Source of the DNA: Candidatus Nezhaarchaeota archaeon
GTDB taxonomy: Archaea > Thermoproteota > Methanomethylicia > Nezhaarchaeales > WYZ-LMO8
Length of the DNA stretch: 64,000 nt
Assembly (NCBI GenBank): GCA_025059375.1
Contig: JANXDO010000001.1
Span: 350,097-414,096, forward strand
Direction of reading: 5' to 3'
Below the pieces are notes generated by a model. That model did no database searches and was not told the origin of the DNA. It worked only from the letters and a program-made list of their open reading frames with translations. This document shows positions 33,176 through 40,934 of this stretch, piece by piece; position 1 is the first letter of the stretch; the number at the start of each line of letters is the position of its first letter. Made by a program: the position numbers and the translations under genes.

Positions 33176-34368
33176 TGTCTAAGCTAGAGCGAGGAGTCAT
33201 GATACCTCTGGGTCCATACCACCCAACATTCAAAGAGCCTGAGCTATTCAAGCTGTATGTTGATGGAGAGGATATAGTAGACGTAGACATTAGGCTAGGC
33301 TTCATGCATAGAGGGGTTGAGTATTTAGCTCAGAAAATGACGGTTCAACAAGTAGTCTTCTTGGTGGAAAGGATATGTGGCATATGTTCCACATCACATC
33401 CCATAAGCTTCTGTCAAGCCGTTGAGGAGGCTATGGGGCTCGAGGTCCCCGATAGGGCTAGGTACATTAGGACTCTAATAGGAGAACTAGAGAGGATCCA
33501 CAGCCACATGCTCTGGGCTGGAGTGGCACTACACCTCATAGGCTACGACACCCTCTTCATGTACTTCTGGAGATATCGTGAGCCAGTGTGTGAGTTGTTC
33601 GAAGAGCTTACAGGCAATAGGCAGCACTACGCCATGCTATGCCCTGGAGGTGTCAGAAGAGACGTAGACTTAAAGAAGATGAAGCCCAAGATACTTAAGG
33701 TTATGAAGGAGGTCAAGGAAGCCATGACCAGGCTAGCCGATGCTGTGGCTAGAGACAAGCTCGTGAAGATGAGGATGGAGGGGGTTGGCGTCTTAACTAA
33801 GCAAGATGCTATAAAGTACTGTGTTGTGGGTCCAACTGCTAGGGGGTCAGGACTTAAGATCGATGTTAGGGTTGACGAGCCTTACGCGGCATACAAGGAT
33901 TTAGGTGTTGACGTGAAGGTTATGAGCGAGGGTGATGTGCTCGCCAGAACCCTTGTCAGGGCTCTGGAGACTATAGAGTCCACAGAAATAGTAGAGAGAT
34001 GTGTTGACGCCATGCCGAACGGACCAATAAAGGCGGAGTTCGACAAGTATCCCATAGCTGAAGGGATAGGAAAGCATGAAGCTCCTAGAGGTGAGGTAAT
34101 CCACTATGTAAAGCTCAATGGCACGCCAGTACCTGAAAGAGTTAAAATCAGGGCTCCAACGTACGCAAATCTACCATCACTGATCCCTCAACTCATAGGT
34201 TACTCGATAGCAGATGCACCGATAATAATAGGGGGAATAGATCCATGCTTCTGTTGCACAGAGAGGGTTTCAATAGTTGATGTTAAGGAGGGTAAGACCA
34301 TGACCCTAACTATGGATAAGTTCAATGAGTTCTGCAGGAAGAGGAAGAATCCCTTGAAGGTTGGTTGA
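33172..34368 (+). CDS. Group 4 [NiFe] hydrogenase large subunit (EchE/NuoD-like)
   Basis: A 398-residue catalytic subunit. Unlike NuoD of complex I it retains all four nickel-iron ligands: RICGICSTSH with C69 and C72, and DPCFCCTER with C359 and C362. It should therefore be an active hydrogenase. The start GPYHP and the DVDIRLGFMHRGVEYLAQ segment are typical of the group 4 family. It probably oxidises or evolves H2 at the cytoplasmic face, coupled to ferredoxin. Maturation would need hyp genes, which are not in the window. The protein continues about 37 residues past the last Cys ligand, so no cleavable C-terminal tail of the group 1 type is obvious. Confidence 0.9.
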   Translation: MMSKLERGVMIPLGPYHPTFKEPELFKLYVDGEDIVDVDIRLGFMHRGVEYLAQKMTVQQVVFLVERICGICSTSHPISFCQAVEEAMGLEVPDRARYIRTLIGELERIHSHMLWAGVALHLIGYDTLFMYFWRYREPVCELFEELTGNRQHYAMLCPGGVRRDVDLKKMKPKILKVMKEVKEAMTRLADAVARDKLVKMRMEGVGVLTKQDAIKYCVVGPTARGSGLKIDVRVDEPYAAYKDLGVDVKVMSEGDVLARTLVRALETIESTEIVERCVDAMPNGPIKAEFDKYPIAEGIGKHEAPRGEVIHYVKLNGTPVPERVKIRAPTYANLPSLIPQLIGYSIADAPIIIGGIDPCFCCTERVSIVDVKEGKTMTLTMDKFNEFCRKRKNPLKVG

Positions 34369-34372
34369 GCTA

Positions 34373-35341
34373 ATGGACGTCCACGTTATTGGGCTACTAA
34401 TTGCTCACATAGTCCTCGTAGGCCTCATAGCAGCACCTAACATAGGCTTACTCCTAACATGGCTCCATAGGAAGCTCGGAGCTAGAATGCAGTGGCGTAT
34501 TGGTCCTCCAGCATACCAGCCATGGGCTGACATCATGAAGTTGCTCTCGAAGGAGATGATAATCCCTGGCACGGCGCATAAATCAACATTCCTATTGGCA
34601 CCTCCATTAGCCCTCTCCTCAGCAATACTCAGCCTCTTAATAATGCCATTCGTTGCGCCCTCACCATTCGGGTTTGTTGGCGACGTGATAGTGGTCTTGT
34701 ACTTGATGACAATGCCGGCCATAGCTGCAATGGTTGGTGGATCAGCTTCAGGTAATCCTTATGCTGCAATTGGAGTCCAAAGAGAAATGACCTTACTGTT
34801 CTCCTACGAGCTTCCATTTATAGCAGCAGCTTTAGTACCCATACTTAAAGCTGGCAGCTTAAAGTTTAGCGACATAGTTACGTATCAGCTCAATAGCGGC
34901 CCGCTAATCTTTACCCTCTCAGGCTTCTTAGCGTTAATCGTCATGATAGCAGTCATGCAGGCTAAGCTAGCCCTCCCACCATTCGATGTACCTGAAGCTA
35001 AGACAGAGATAGTCACTGGTCCCTATGTAGAGTACTCAGGACCATTACTCGCAATGTTCAAGCTCGCACACGCCATCATGCTGCTCGTCGTGCCCTGCTT
35101 CATAGCCAACATGTTCCTTGGCGGTCTGATAGTTAGGAGTTTGAGTGACCCAGCTATACTCGCAATAGACTCCACGCTAATAGTGGTTAAGATAGTAGCG
35201 CTGGTAACCATAGCTGCTATTATAAGGTTCTACAACCCTAGGTTGAGGCCAGATCAAGCTTTCGGCATGTTCTGGAAGACCATAACCTTAATAGCCATGA
35301 TAGCCCTAGTCTCAAGCTTCATTCCATTACCGTACTTCTAG
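34373..35341 (+). CDS. Group 4 hydrogenase membrane subunit (EchB/NuoH-like)
   Basis: About 322 residues with eight or so transmembrane helices, the NuoH/HyfC-type membrane anchor that meets the peripheral arm. RKLGARMQWRIGPPAYQPWAD matches the conserved cytoplasmic loop of NuoH, and PFDVPEAKTEIVTGPYVEYSG matches its conserved acidic loop. I prefer ATG 34373 over TTG 34361, because the latter lies within the large-subunit gene and adds four residues without support. One copy only, as in six-subunit Ech. Confidence 0.9.
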   Translation: MDVHVIGLLIAHIVLVGLIAAPNIGLLLTWLHRKLGARMQWRIGPPAYQPWADIMKLLSKEMIIPGTAHKSTFLLAPPLALSSAILSLLIMPFVAPSPFGFVGDVIVVLYLMTMPAIAAMVGGSASGNPYAAIGVQREMTLLFSYELPFIAAALVPILKAGSLKFSDIVTYQLNSGPLIFTLSGFLALIVMIAVMQAKLALPPFDVPEAKTEIVTGPYVEYSGPLLAMFKLAHAIMLLVVPCFIANMFLGGLIVRSLSDPAILAIDSTLIVVKIVALVTIAAIIRFYNPRLRPDQAFGMFWKTITLIAMIALVSSFIPLPYF

Positions 35342-35788
35342 GTGGTGATGTGGATGTTAAAACTGGCTACATGGGCCCGTGTGAAGAGCCCATGGCTATT
35401 CCACTTCAATGCAGGGTCCTGCAATAACTGTGATATAGAGCTCTTGGACGTCCTAACGCCTAGGTTTGACGTTGAGAGATTTGGAGTACTTTTAGAGGGG
35501 AGTCCAAGGCATGCCGATATATTAGTCATAACCGGAGTCGTTAATAGACAAACTCTACCAAGACTTAAGAGAATTTACGACCAGATGCCCAACCCCAAGA
35601 TAGTCGTAGCCCTCGGCACGTGCGCGACATCAGGAGGCATATTCTCTGAGAGTTACAATATGGCTGGCCCCCCTGACAGAGTCGTGCCGATTGACGTCTA
35701 CATACCAGGTTGCCCCCCCAGACCTCAAGCCATCATCGATGGCATCGTAAAGGCGCTGGCGAAGCTTCAAGCCCTTAAAGGTAGGTGA
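35342..35788 (+). CDS. Group 4 hydrogenase small subunit (EchC/NuoB-like)
   Basis: A 148-residue protein with the proximal [4Fe-4S] cluster motif of NuoB-type subunits: AGSCNNCDIELLDVL, then LGTCATSGG and IPGCPPRPQAII, the four ligand cysteines all present. It passes electrons between the nickel-iron site and the ferredoxin subunit. Candidate starts are GTG 35342, ATG 35348 and ATG 35354, all just downstream of the NuoH-like stop. It lacks the other clusters of standard hydrogenase small subunits, as usual for group 4. Confidence 0.9.
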   Translation: MVMWMLKLATWARVKSPWLFHFNAGSCNNCDIELLDVLTPRFDVERFGVLLEGSPRHADILVITGVVNRQTLPRLKRIYDQMPNPKIVVALGTCATSGGIFSESYNMAGPPDRVVPIDVYIPGCPPRPQAIIDGIVKALAKLQALKGR

Positions 35789-35794
35789 AGAGAT

Positions 35795-37675
35795 GTGGAC
35801 CTTCCAGTCATAATGCTAGTCATGGTAATGGTGCCGGTCATAGCCGGCCTCATAACTCTTGGGCTGAGTAAGGCTAGGGTCATTGCCGGTATCATCTCTT
35901 CGATTGCAGGCTTAATAGCACTGAGCATGGCTGGATTGTTACTATACAAGCTAAACATTGAGGACATAACTTACAAGGTGGTTTGGCACCTCAGCATAGC
36001 TGGGATGACTTGGAAGTTTGAGGTCACTAGACTTAACGCTATTAGCACACTCTTCACGGCTTTGCTGGGCCTCCTAATAGCACTGTACTCGACGAGCTAC
36101 ATGACTAAGTACAATGGTAGGGGCTACTACCATACACTGATACTCTGGAGCATAAGCGCATCCATTGTCGCTATGATGTCAATTAATTGGATATCGTTCT
36201 TAATATTCTGGGAGCTCTGCACATTAGCTTTGTTCTTCTTAATCAGGGCTGGAGGTAGTGAAGCTAGGGCTCCAGCATATAGAGCGCTCCTCTTGCTGGC
36301 ATCGTGTGACCTACTGATGGCTGTTGGAGTTGTCTTAGCTGTAGCTAAAATGCAGAGCCTCGAAATCTCTAGACTCGTAGGTTTAGATCATTTCAGCATG
36401 GGCTTAGTGTTCACGTTAATGCTTGTAAGCGCTTTAGCTAAAGCTGGAGGCATACCATTCCACACTTGGATCCCAGATATAGCTCCAAGCTCCCCTGCAA
36501 GCACATTAGCCCTCTATCCAGCTGCTTACGATAAGCTTCTAGGGATATTCAAGCTCGTAGTCGTATGCCACTACATCATAGTCTTCGCTCCATCAATTAG
36601 CACGGTAGTCACAATAATTGGAATGCTCACAATGCTCTTAGCGGTCCTCATGGCCATGGTTCAGCACGATATAAAGAAATTGCTTAGCTTTCATGCTGTC
36701 AGCCAGGTGGGCTACATGATAACTGGCATAGGCATTGGGACGTCACTGGCCATAGCGGGAGGCCTCTTCCACATGATTAACCACGTGATTTACAAAAGTT
36801 GCCTCTTCATGACAGCTGGAGCAGTCTTCTACGTTACTGGAGCTAAGGATGTTGAGAGACTGGGCGGGCTAGCTAGGAGGATGCCAGTCACCTTCATGTG
36901 TGCATTGGTAGCAGCTCTCGCCATATCGGGGGTTCCACCATTAAATGGTTTCGCAAGCAAATGGATGATATATCAGGCCTCCTTTGAAGCAACGACAATA
37001 AGCCCAGTTAATGCAGCTGCTGGTGTAGTTGCCGTTCTAGCTAGTGCACTAACACTGGCCTCATTCATAAAGTACCTTCACAGCGTGTTTCTAGGCCCCC
37101 TACCAAGGGAGTACGAGAGGGTTGAGGAGGGTCCTCTGAGCATGAGGATCCCCATGCTGGTGCTCGCAGCTCTATGCGTAGTCTTTGGGTTGCTCCCTCA
37201 AGCCCCCCTCAACTACATGGTCATACCGGCTTTGAGGAACATAGAGATAACGTATGGACCACTCGCTCTACCACCATTAGAGTGGGTGTACTTGGCCCCA
37301 TCAGCTTGGGCCTCTTGGAGCCCGATGGTAGCTACAACGCTAATCGCTCTCTTAGCGCTGGTGCTTGGGTTGGTCATATACATTGCGGGCAAGAGGGTTC
37401 AACCATTCACCTTCAGAACTGAGGCACTCAAACCATTTATTTCAGGGGAGGACATCATTGTTCATTACCATGGCGGGCACTTCTATAGTCCAGTTAAGCA
37501 CTCGCTTGGAAAGTTCTATTACATAGCCGATAGAGGAGGCTTCTCAATAGCGTGGAGGGCCATAGCGTCAGTCTTTAAGCCATTATTAAAAAGCTCGAGA
37601 AATGGCGTCCTATTCGTATACTCTCTATGGGCTCTAATGATAATATTCATAATGCTTGTTGGTGGTGGCATATGA
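35795..37675 (+). CDS. Group 4 hydrogenase antiporter-like subunit (EchA/NuoL-like)
   Basis: A 626-residue polytopic protein of the NuoL/MrpA/EchA family, the presumed ion-translocating subunit. Conserved elements include SISWELCTL-type FLIFWELCTLALFFLIRA, a helix with LAKAGGIPFHTWIPDIAPSSPA, and the VQHDIKKLLSFHAVSQVGYM segment with conserved Lys and His. About 14 hydrophobic segments are followed by a C-terminal amphipathic region with a last helix. Whether protons or sodium ions are pumped cannot be told. It starts at GTG 35795, seven bases after the small subunit, and overlaps the ferredoxin gene by four bases. Confidence 0.9.
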   Translation: MDLPVIMLVMVMVPVIAGLITLGLSKARVIAGIISSIAGLIALSMAGLLLYKLNIEDITYKVVWHLSIAGMTWKFEVTRLNAISTLFTALLGLLIALYSTSYMTKYNGRGYYHTLILWSISASIVAMMSINWISFLIFWELCTLALFFLIRAGGSEARAPAYRALLLLASCDLLMAVGVVLAVAKMQSLEISRLVGLDHFSMGLVFTLMLVSALAKAGGIPFHTWIPDIAPSSPASTLALYPAAYDKLLGIFKLVVVCHYIIVFAPSISTVVTIIGMLTMLLAVLMAMVQHDIKKLLSFHAVSQVGYMITGIGIGTSLAIAGGLFHMINHVIYKSCLFMTAGAVFYVTGAKDVERLGGLARRMPVTFMCALVAALAISGVPPLNGFASKWMIYQASFEATTISPVNAAAGVVAVLASALTLASFIKYLHSVFLGPLPREYERVEEGPLSMRIPMLVLAALCVVFGLLPQAPLNYMVIPALRNIEITYGPLALPPLEWVYLAPSAWASWSPMVATTLIALLALVLGLVIYIAGKRVQPFTFRTEALKPFISGEDIIVHYHGGHFYSPVKHSLGKFYYIADRGGFSIAWRAIASVFKPLLKSSRNGVLFVYSLWALMIIFIMLVGGGI

Positions 37676-38262
37676 CTAAGTGGAAGGCCATAACCGAAGG
37701 ATTTAGAGCCCTGTTTAAGGGGCCATTTACTGTAAGATATCCCCTCGAGCCCTCACCACCACCTGAGGCGTTTAGAGGGGCTCCCAAGCGAGACTCTGAG
37801 AAGTGTACTGCTTGTGGTGCGTGTGTTCAGAACTGTCCAACAGGTGCAATCTCGATCTTAGATTTAGGTAGAGATGTGGCTGTGAATGTTTGGTATGGTA
37901 AGTGCATATTTTGTGCCAGGTGTACTGAAGTATGCCCCGAAGAAGCTGTTAAGATGAGCTTGAAGTATGACTTAAGCACCTACAACAAGAATGAGGTGCA
38001 AGAGCAAGTCTCAATGGCAGCTTACAGGTGCCAAGAATGTGGTAAACTAGTTACCAGTGAGAGGCACGTTGACATCGTGATTGATAGGGTGAAGGTTCTA
38101 CCACTACCCCTAAACTATGTCACCACCATATCGCTATGTTCTGATTGTAGGAGGAGATATCAAGCATCACAACTACTAGGTTTAAGAGTTAAAGTAAGAC
38201 CGACGCTACCTGCCCCGGCAACAGTGAAAGCTGAAACTGTAAAAGCTGAGAAGAAACAATGA
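37672..38262 (+). CDS. Group 4 hydrogenase ferredoxin subunit (EchF/HycF/NuoI-like)
   Basis: 196 residues starting at ATG 37672, which overlaps the antiporter-like stop (ATGA). A longer frame from 37627 lies inside that gene. It has two [4Fe-4S] motifs, CTACGACVQNCPTGAI and CIFCARCTEVCPEEAV. A HycF-type C-terminal region with CxxC pairs (CQECG and CSDCR) and a flexible Ala/Val/Lys tail follow. It is the sixth and last Ech-type subunit. The same architecture occurs in the protein at 26520-27080, so the operon carries two related connectors. Confidence 0.9.
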   Translation: MTKWKAITEGFRALFKGPFTVRYPLEPSPPPEAFRGAPKRDSEKCTACGACVQNCPTGAISILDLGRDVAVNVWYGKCIFCARCTEVCPEEAVKMSLKYDLSTYNKNEVQEQVSMAAYRCQECGKLVTSERHVDIVIDRVKVLPLPLNYVTTISLCSDCRRRYQASQLLGLRVKVRPTLPAPATVKAETVKAEKKQ

Positions 38263-38333
38263 CAGCAAGCACATCATTCTTTTGGTTGAGATGTGCTCCT
38301 CCACTTAACTGTTCATTTAAGCGTTGTAGTAGT

Positions 38334-38343
38334 CAATATAAAC
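38334..38343 (+). promoter_or_regulatory. TATA box of the tldE-like gene
   Basis: CAATATAAAC is centred about 30 bases before the ATG at 38369, so the transcript would be leaderless or nearly so. It marks the end of the hydrogenase operon about 70 bases upstream. Confidence 0.5.
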
Positions 38344-38368
38344 TTGAGGTGAATGTGAATCTCTGAGT

Positions 38369-39676
38369 ATGCGTGTAGGAAGGCTAATAGATGAGTGTAT
38401 TAGTCATGGTGCTAAATACGCTGATTGCATGTTCATTGTAGCTAGGAAGCTGCGAGTTGACTACCTCAACAACAACTTTGTTACAGCTAAGTCTAGTAGC
38501 AAGGTCTACATACTCAGAGCTCTTGTTAATGGTAGTTGGGGCATAAGTGTAGCTTTAGAGCCCGAGAACCGCATGATCAACGAAGCCATTGACCAAGCGC
38601 TTAGTAAAGGTCCAGGTAGCATTAAGCTAGCTGACAGGAGGCCGATTCAAGGAGGTTATGTGATCTGTCAGAGGAAGCCTGTAATAGATGGTGATGGAAG
38701 TGAGATCTCCAATTACGTGAGGAATGTAACCTCAATCATAGAGAAGGGACCTCTCGACATTAAAATAGTAGAAGGGTTTGTGGAGGCTTCGCTAGTAACT
38801 AAGACTATGATGTCGAGTGATGGAGTGAATGCCTACGAGGTAAAGCCCTCATTGGCAGCAATCTTCACGGCTAAAAGTGCCAGCGGAGGGGCAGTGTCAA
38901 CTGAAGTTCATGGCTCAGGCGGCTTTGAGATTTTAGAGGACATGGATCCTCAAAGCGTAGCGGATGAGATCCTCTCCAAATTAAGTTATATCTCGAAGTC
39001 AAAGCCACTTAACCCGTACTATAGGGGCTCAAGATTTGAAGTCATCCTCTCGCCTTATACAGCAGCTTCAGTGATTCAGGTGGTCGTAGAGAGTACGCTG
39101 AATGCGAAGAGCTACAAGCGACACTTTAAACAAGGTTGTGAGAGCTTAAACATCGTGGATGACCCCACGCTCAATGGGGGCTATGGAAGCTTCTTCTTCG
39201 ATGATGAGGGGGTCAAAGCTAGGAGGAAGAAGCTATTGGAGGCTGGCAAACTAATCTCGCTACTACATAGTAGAGAAACTGCTTACACTTATGGGGTGGA
39301 GCCTACTGGTAATGGTAGAGGGTTAGCTGAACCCCCTCAGCCCAGGCACAGCAATATAGTTGTTGAGCCGTGCGATTGGAGCTTCGAGGAAATGGTGGAA
39401 GAGACTAGGATGGGCCTACTTATTGACGGGGTCAAGAGTATACAGATAATTGATGATCTAATTGTCGTAGAGCCTGAAGTGTCTTTGCTCATTAATAGAG
39501 GTGAGATCACCGAGGCCGTTAAGGTAGGCTGCTTTGTTATAGGTTTGTATGAGTTCTACTCAAGCATAAAGGCTATAGGCTCAGGCCCCATGAGATCAGC
39601 AGCCAGTTCAATAAGTGAGTGTAAAATGGCTTCTTACAGTCCCCCCATGAAGGTCGAAGTGCGAGTTTTCGTCTAA
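38369..39676 (+). CDS. TldE/PmbA-like protein (TldD/PmbA family, no HExxxH)
   Basis: A 435-residue member of the TldD/PmbA family. The N-terminal region has the INEAIDQA-type helix, and the central part has a SDGVNAYE motif. The C-terminal half has EPTGNGRGL and a FEEMVEETRMGLLIDG segment typical of the family. TldD subunits carry an HExxxH zinc site in a helix near the middle. The corresponding helix here reads VVVESTLNAKS, so this is the non-catalytic TldE/PmbA type. It normally forms a heterodimer with TldD, which degrades unfolded peptides or trims ribosomal peptides. No TldD gene is in the window. A leaderless promoter precedes it. Confidence 0.8.
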   Translation: MRVGRLIDECISHGAKYADCMFIVARKLRVDYLNNNFVTAKSSSKVYILRALVNGSWGISVALEPENRMINEAIDQALSKGPGSIKLADRRPIQGGYVICQRKPVIDGDGSEISNYVRNVTSIIEKGPLDIKIVEGFVEASLVTKTMMSSDGVNAYEVKPSLAAIFTAKSASGGAVSTEVHGSGGFEILEDMDPQSVADEILSKLSYISKSKPLNPYYRGSRFEVILSPYTAASVIQVVVESTLNAKSYKRHFKQGCESLNIVDDPTLNGGYGSFFFDDEGVKARRKKLLEAGKLISLLHSRETAYTYGVEPTGNGRGLAEPPQPRHSNIVVEPCDWSFEEMVEETRMGLLIDGVKSIQIIDDLIVVEPEVSLLINRGEITEAVKVGCFVIGLYEFYSSIKAIGSGPMRSAASSISECKMASYSPPMKVEVRVFV

Positions 39677-39695
39677 AAATATTATTCGACAATTT

Positions 39696-40934
39696 CTATT
39701 CATATCTTAGAGCTGCTACTGGCGGTATCTTTGAAGCCATGTAGGCTGGAAGTAGACCTCCAACAACACCAACCAGTATTGTGAGCCCAAGGGTCATTAT
39801 GAAGAGGCCTGGAGATAAGGCTGGCTCCGCAACTATTACTATTGATGCTCCCTCTGCTCCACCCATTATCCTGAGTCCTTGCGATGATAGTGCATAAGCT
39901 CCAAGAACTCCAAGTATCATCCCCAGAGAGCCACCTACTAGGCTCATGGTCAGAGACTCTGCAAGTATCATAATGATGACCTGCGTGTTCGTAAAGCCAA
40001 CAGCCTTCATTACTCCTATCTCTCTAGTTCTCTCAATTACCGCGGTTACCATTGTGGCAGTTATACCTGCAATTGCAACAGCCAATGCTGATAGCGATGT
40101 TGTAAAGTTTATGAACGTCACGGCTTCAGCTATGCTTGAAGCCGTCCTAGCTATTGCCCCGAAAGCTATTATCGTTAACTTTCCACCATACAGTTCACTA
40201 AGCTGCTTAGTGAAGTCGCTAACGTAGATCGGGTCCTTTAAGAGGACAAAGATGCCTGACCAGTCGTTTAGACCTAACAAGCGCCTTCCAGCCTCATAGC
40301 TTAAGAATATTGCTCGATCAGGACTAAACATCAATGCCCCTCCATACTCCCCAAGCACCCCAGAGACAACAAGGTTTACGTTCTTAATCTTGACGTTCCC
40401 CCCTCCTTGAACTTCTCTAACTGTCACAATCATTATGTCACCAGCACCGTACTGCTTATTACCTTGATCGTCGAAGGCGACTTTATAGCCCACTAAGGCC
40501 CCTAACACATCACTACTCGATGGAATCGAGCCCTCTATGACTTCAAGGCCGCCAATAGCCCTCAAGACTAATGGCAGCTTCAAGGCGTAAATGTAAACTT
40601 GAACTCTATCAGATCCCCTCTTTACTGCTCCCTGAGTAGCGTAGAAGGGCTCAGCTTCATCGACATACCTAAACGATTTAATGAAGTTTAAGTCCTCGTG
40701 AGTCAGCTTGTAATTCGATGAGGGATATATGACGACCGCATTTTGACCAAGCGACGATATTTGATTCACTATGTAGTTTGAATACCCAGCGACAACCGAG
40801 CCCATCATGACCATTACGAGTGGACCTATCATGATCCCAAGAATGGTCAGAGAAGACCTGAGTCTCCTCTCCCTTATAGCCTTGAGAGCAAACTTCAAAG
40901 CGTCAATGATAAAGGTCATAAAGTCAAGCCTCAT
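39696..40934 (-). CDS. MacB/FtsX-type ABC transporter permease
   Basis: A 412-residue permease. An N-terminal helix (preceded by ERRLRSSLTILGIMIGPLVMV) is followed by a roughly 200-residue extracytoplasmic domain, then three C-terminal helices with the FtsX signature ERTREIGVMKAVGFTNTQVI. It is the partner class of LolD/MacB ATPases; one such ATPase is encoded at 45932-46657, separated by a divergent cassette. It overlaps the surface-protein gene by four bases (ATGA), so the two are made together. MacB-type permeases use mechanotransmission to move or release envelope substrates; the substrate is unknown. Confidence 0.85.
   Translation of the reverse strand: MRLDFMTFIIDALKFALKAIRERRLRSSLTILGIMIGPLVMVMMGSVVAGYSNYIVNQISSLGQNAVVIYPSSNYKLTHEDLNFIKSFRYVDEAEPFYATQGAVKRGSDRVQVYIYALKLPLVLRAIGGLEVIEGSIPSSSDVLGALVGYKVAFDDQGNKQYGAGDIMIVTVREVQGGGNVKIKNVNLVVSGVLGEYGGALMFSPDRAIFLSYEAGRRLLGLNDWSGIFVLLKDPIYVSDFTKQLSELYGGKLTIIAFGAIARTASSIAEAVTFINFTTSLSALAVAIAGITATMVTAVIERTREIGVMKAVGFTNTQVIIMILAESLTMSLVGGSLGMILGVLGAYALSSQGLRIMGGAEGASIVIVAEPALSPGLFIMTLGLTILVGVVGGLLPAYMASKIPPVAALRYE

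Noticed and set aside
37627-37671. Upstream extension of the hydrogenase ferredoxin subunit
   Set aside because: It lies in the end of the antiporter-like gene; ATG 37672 forms the usual ATGA overlap.
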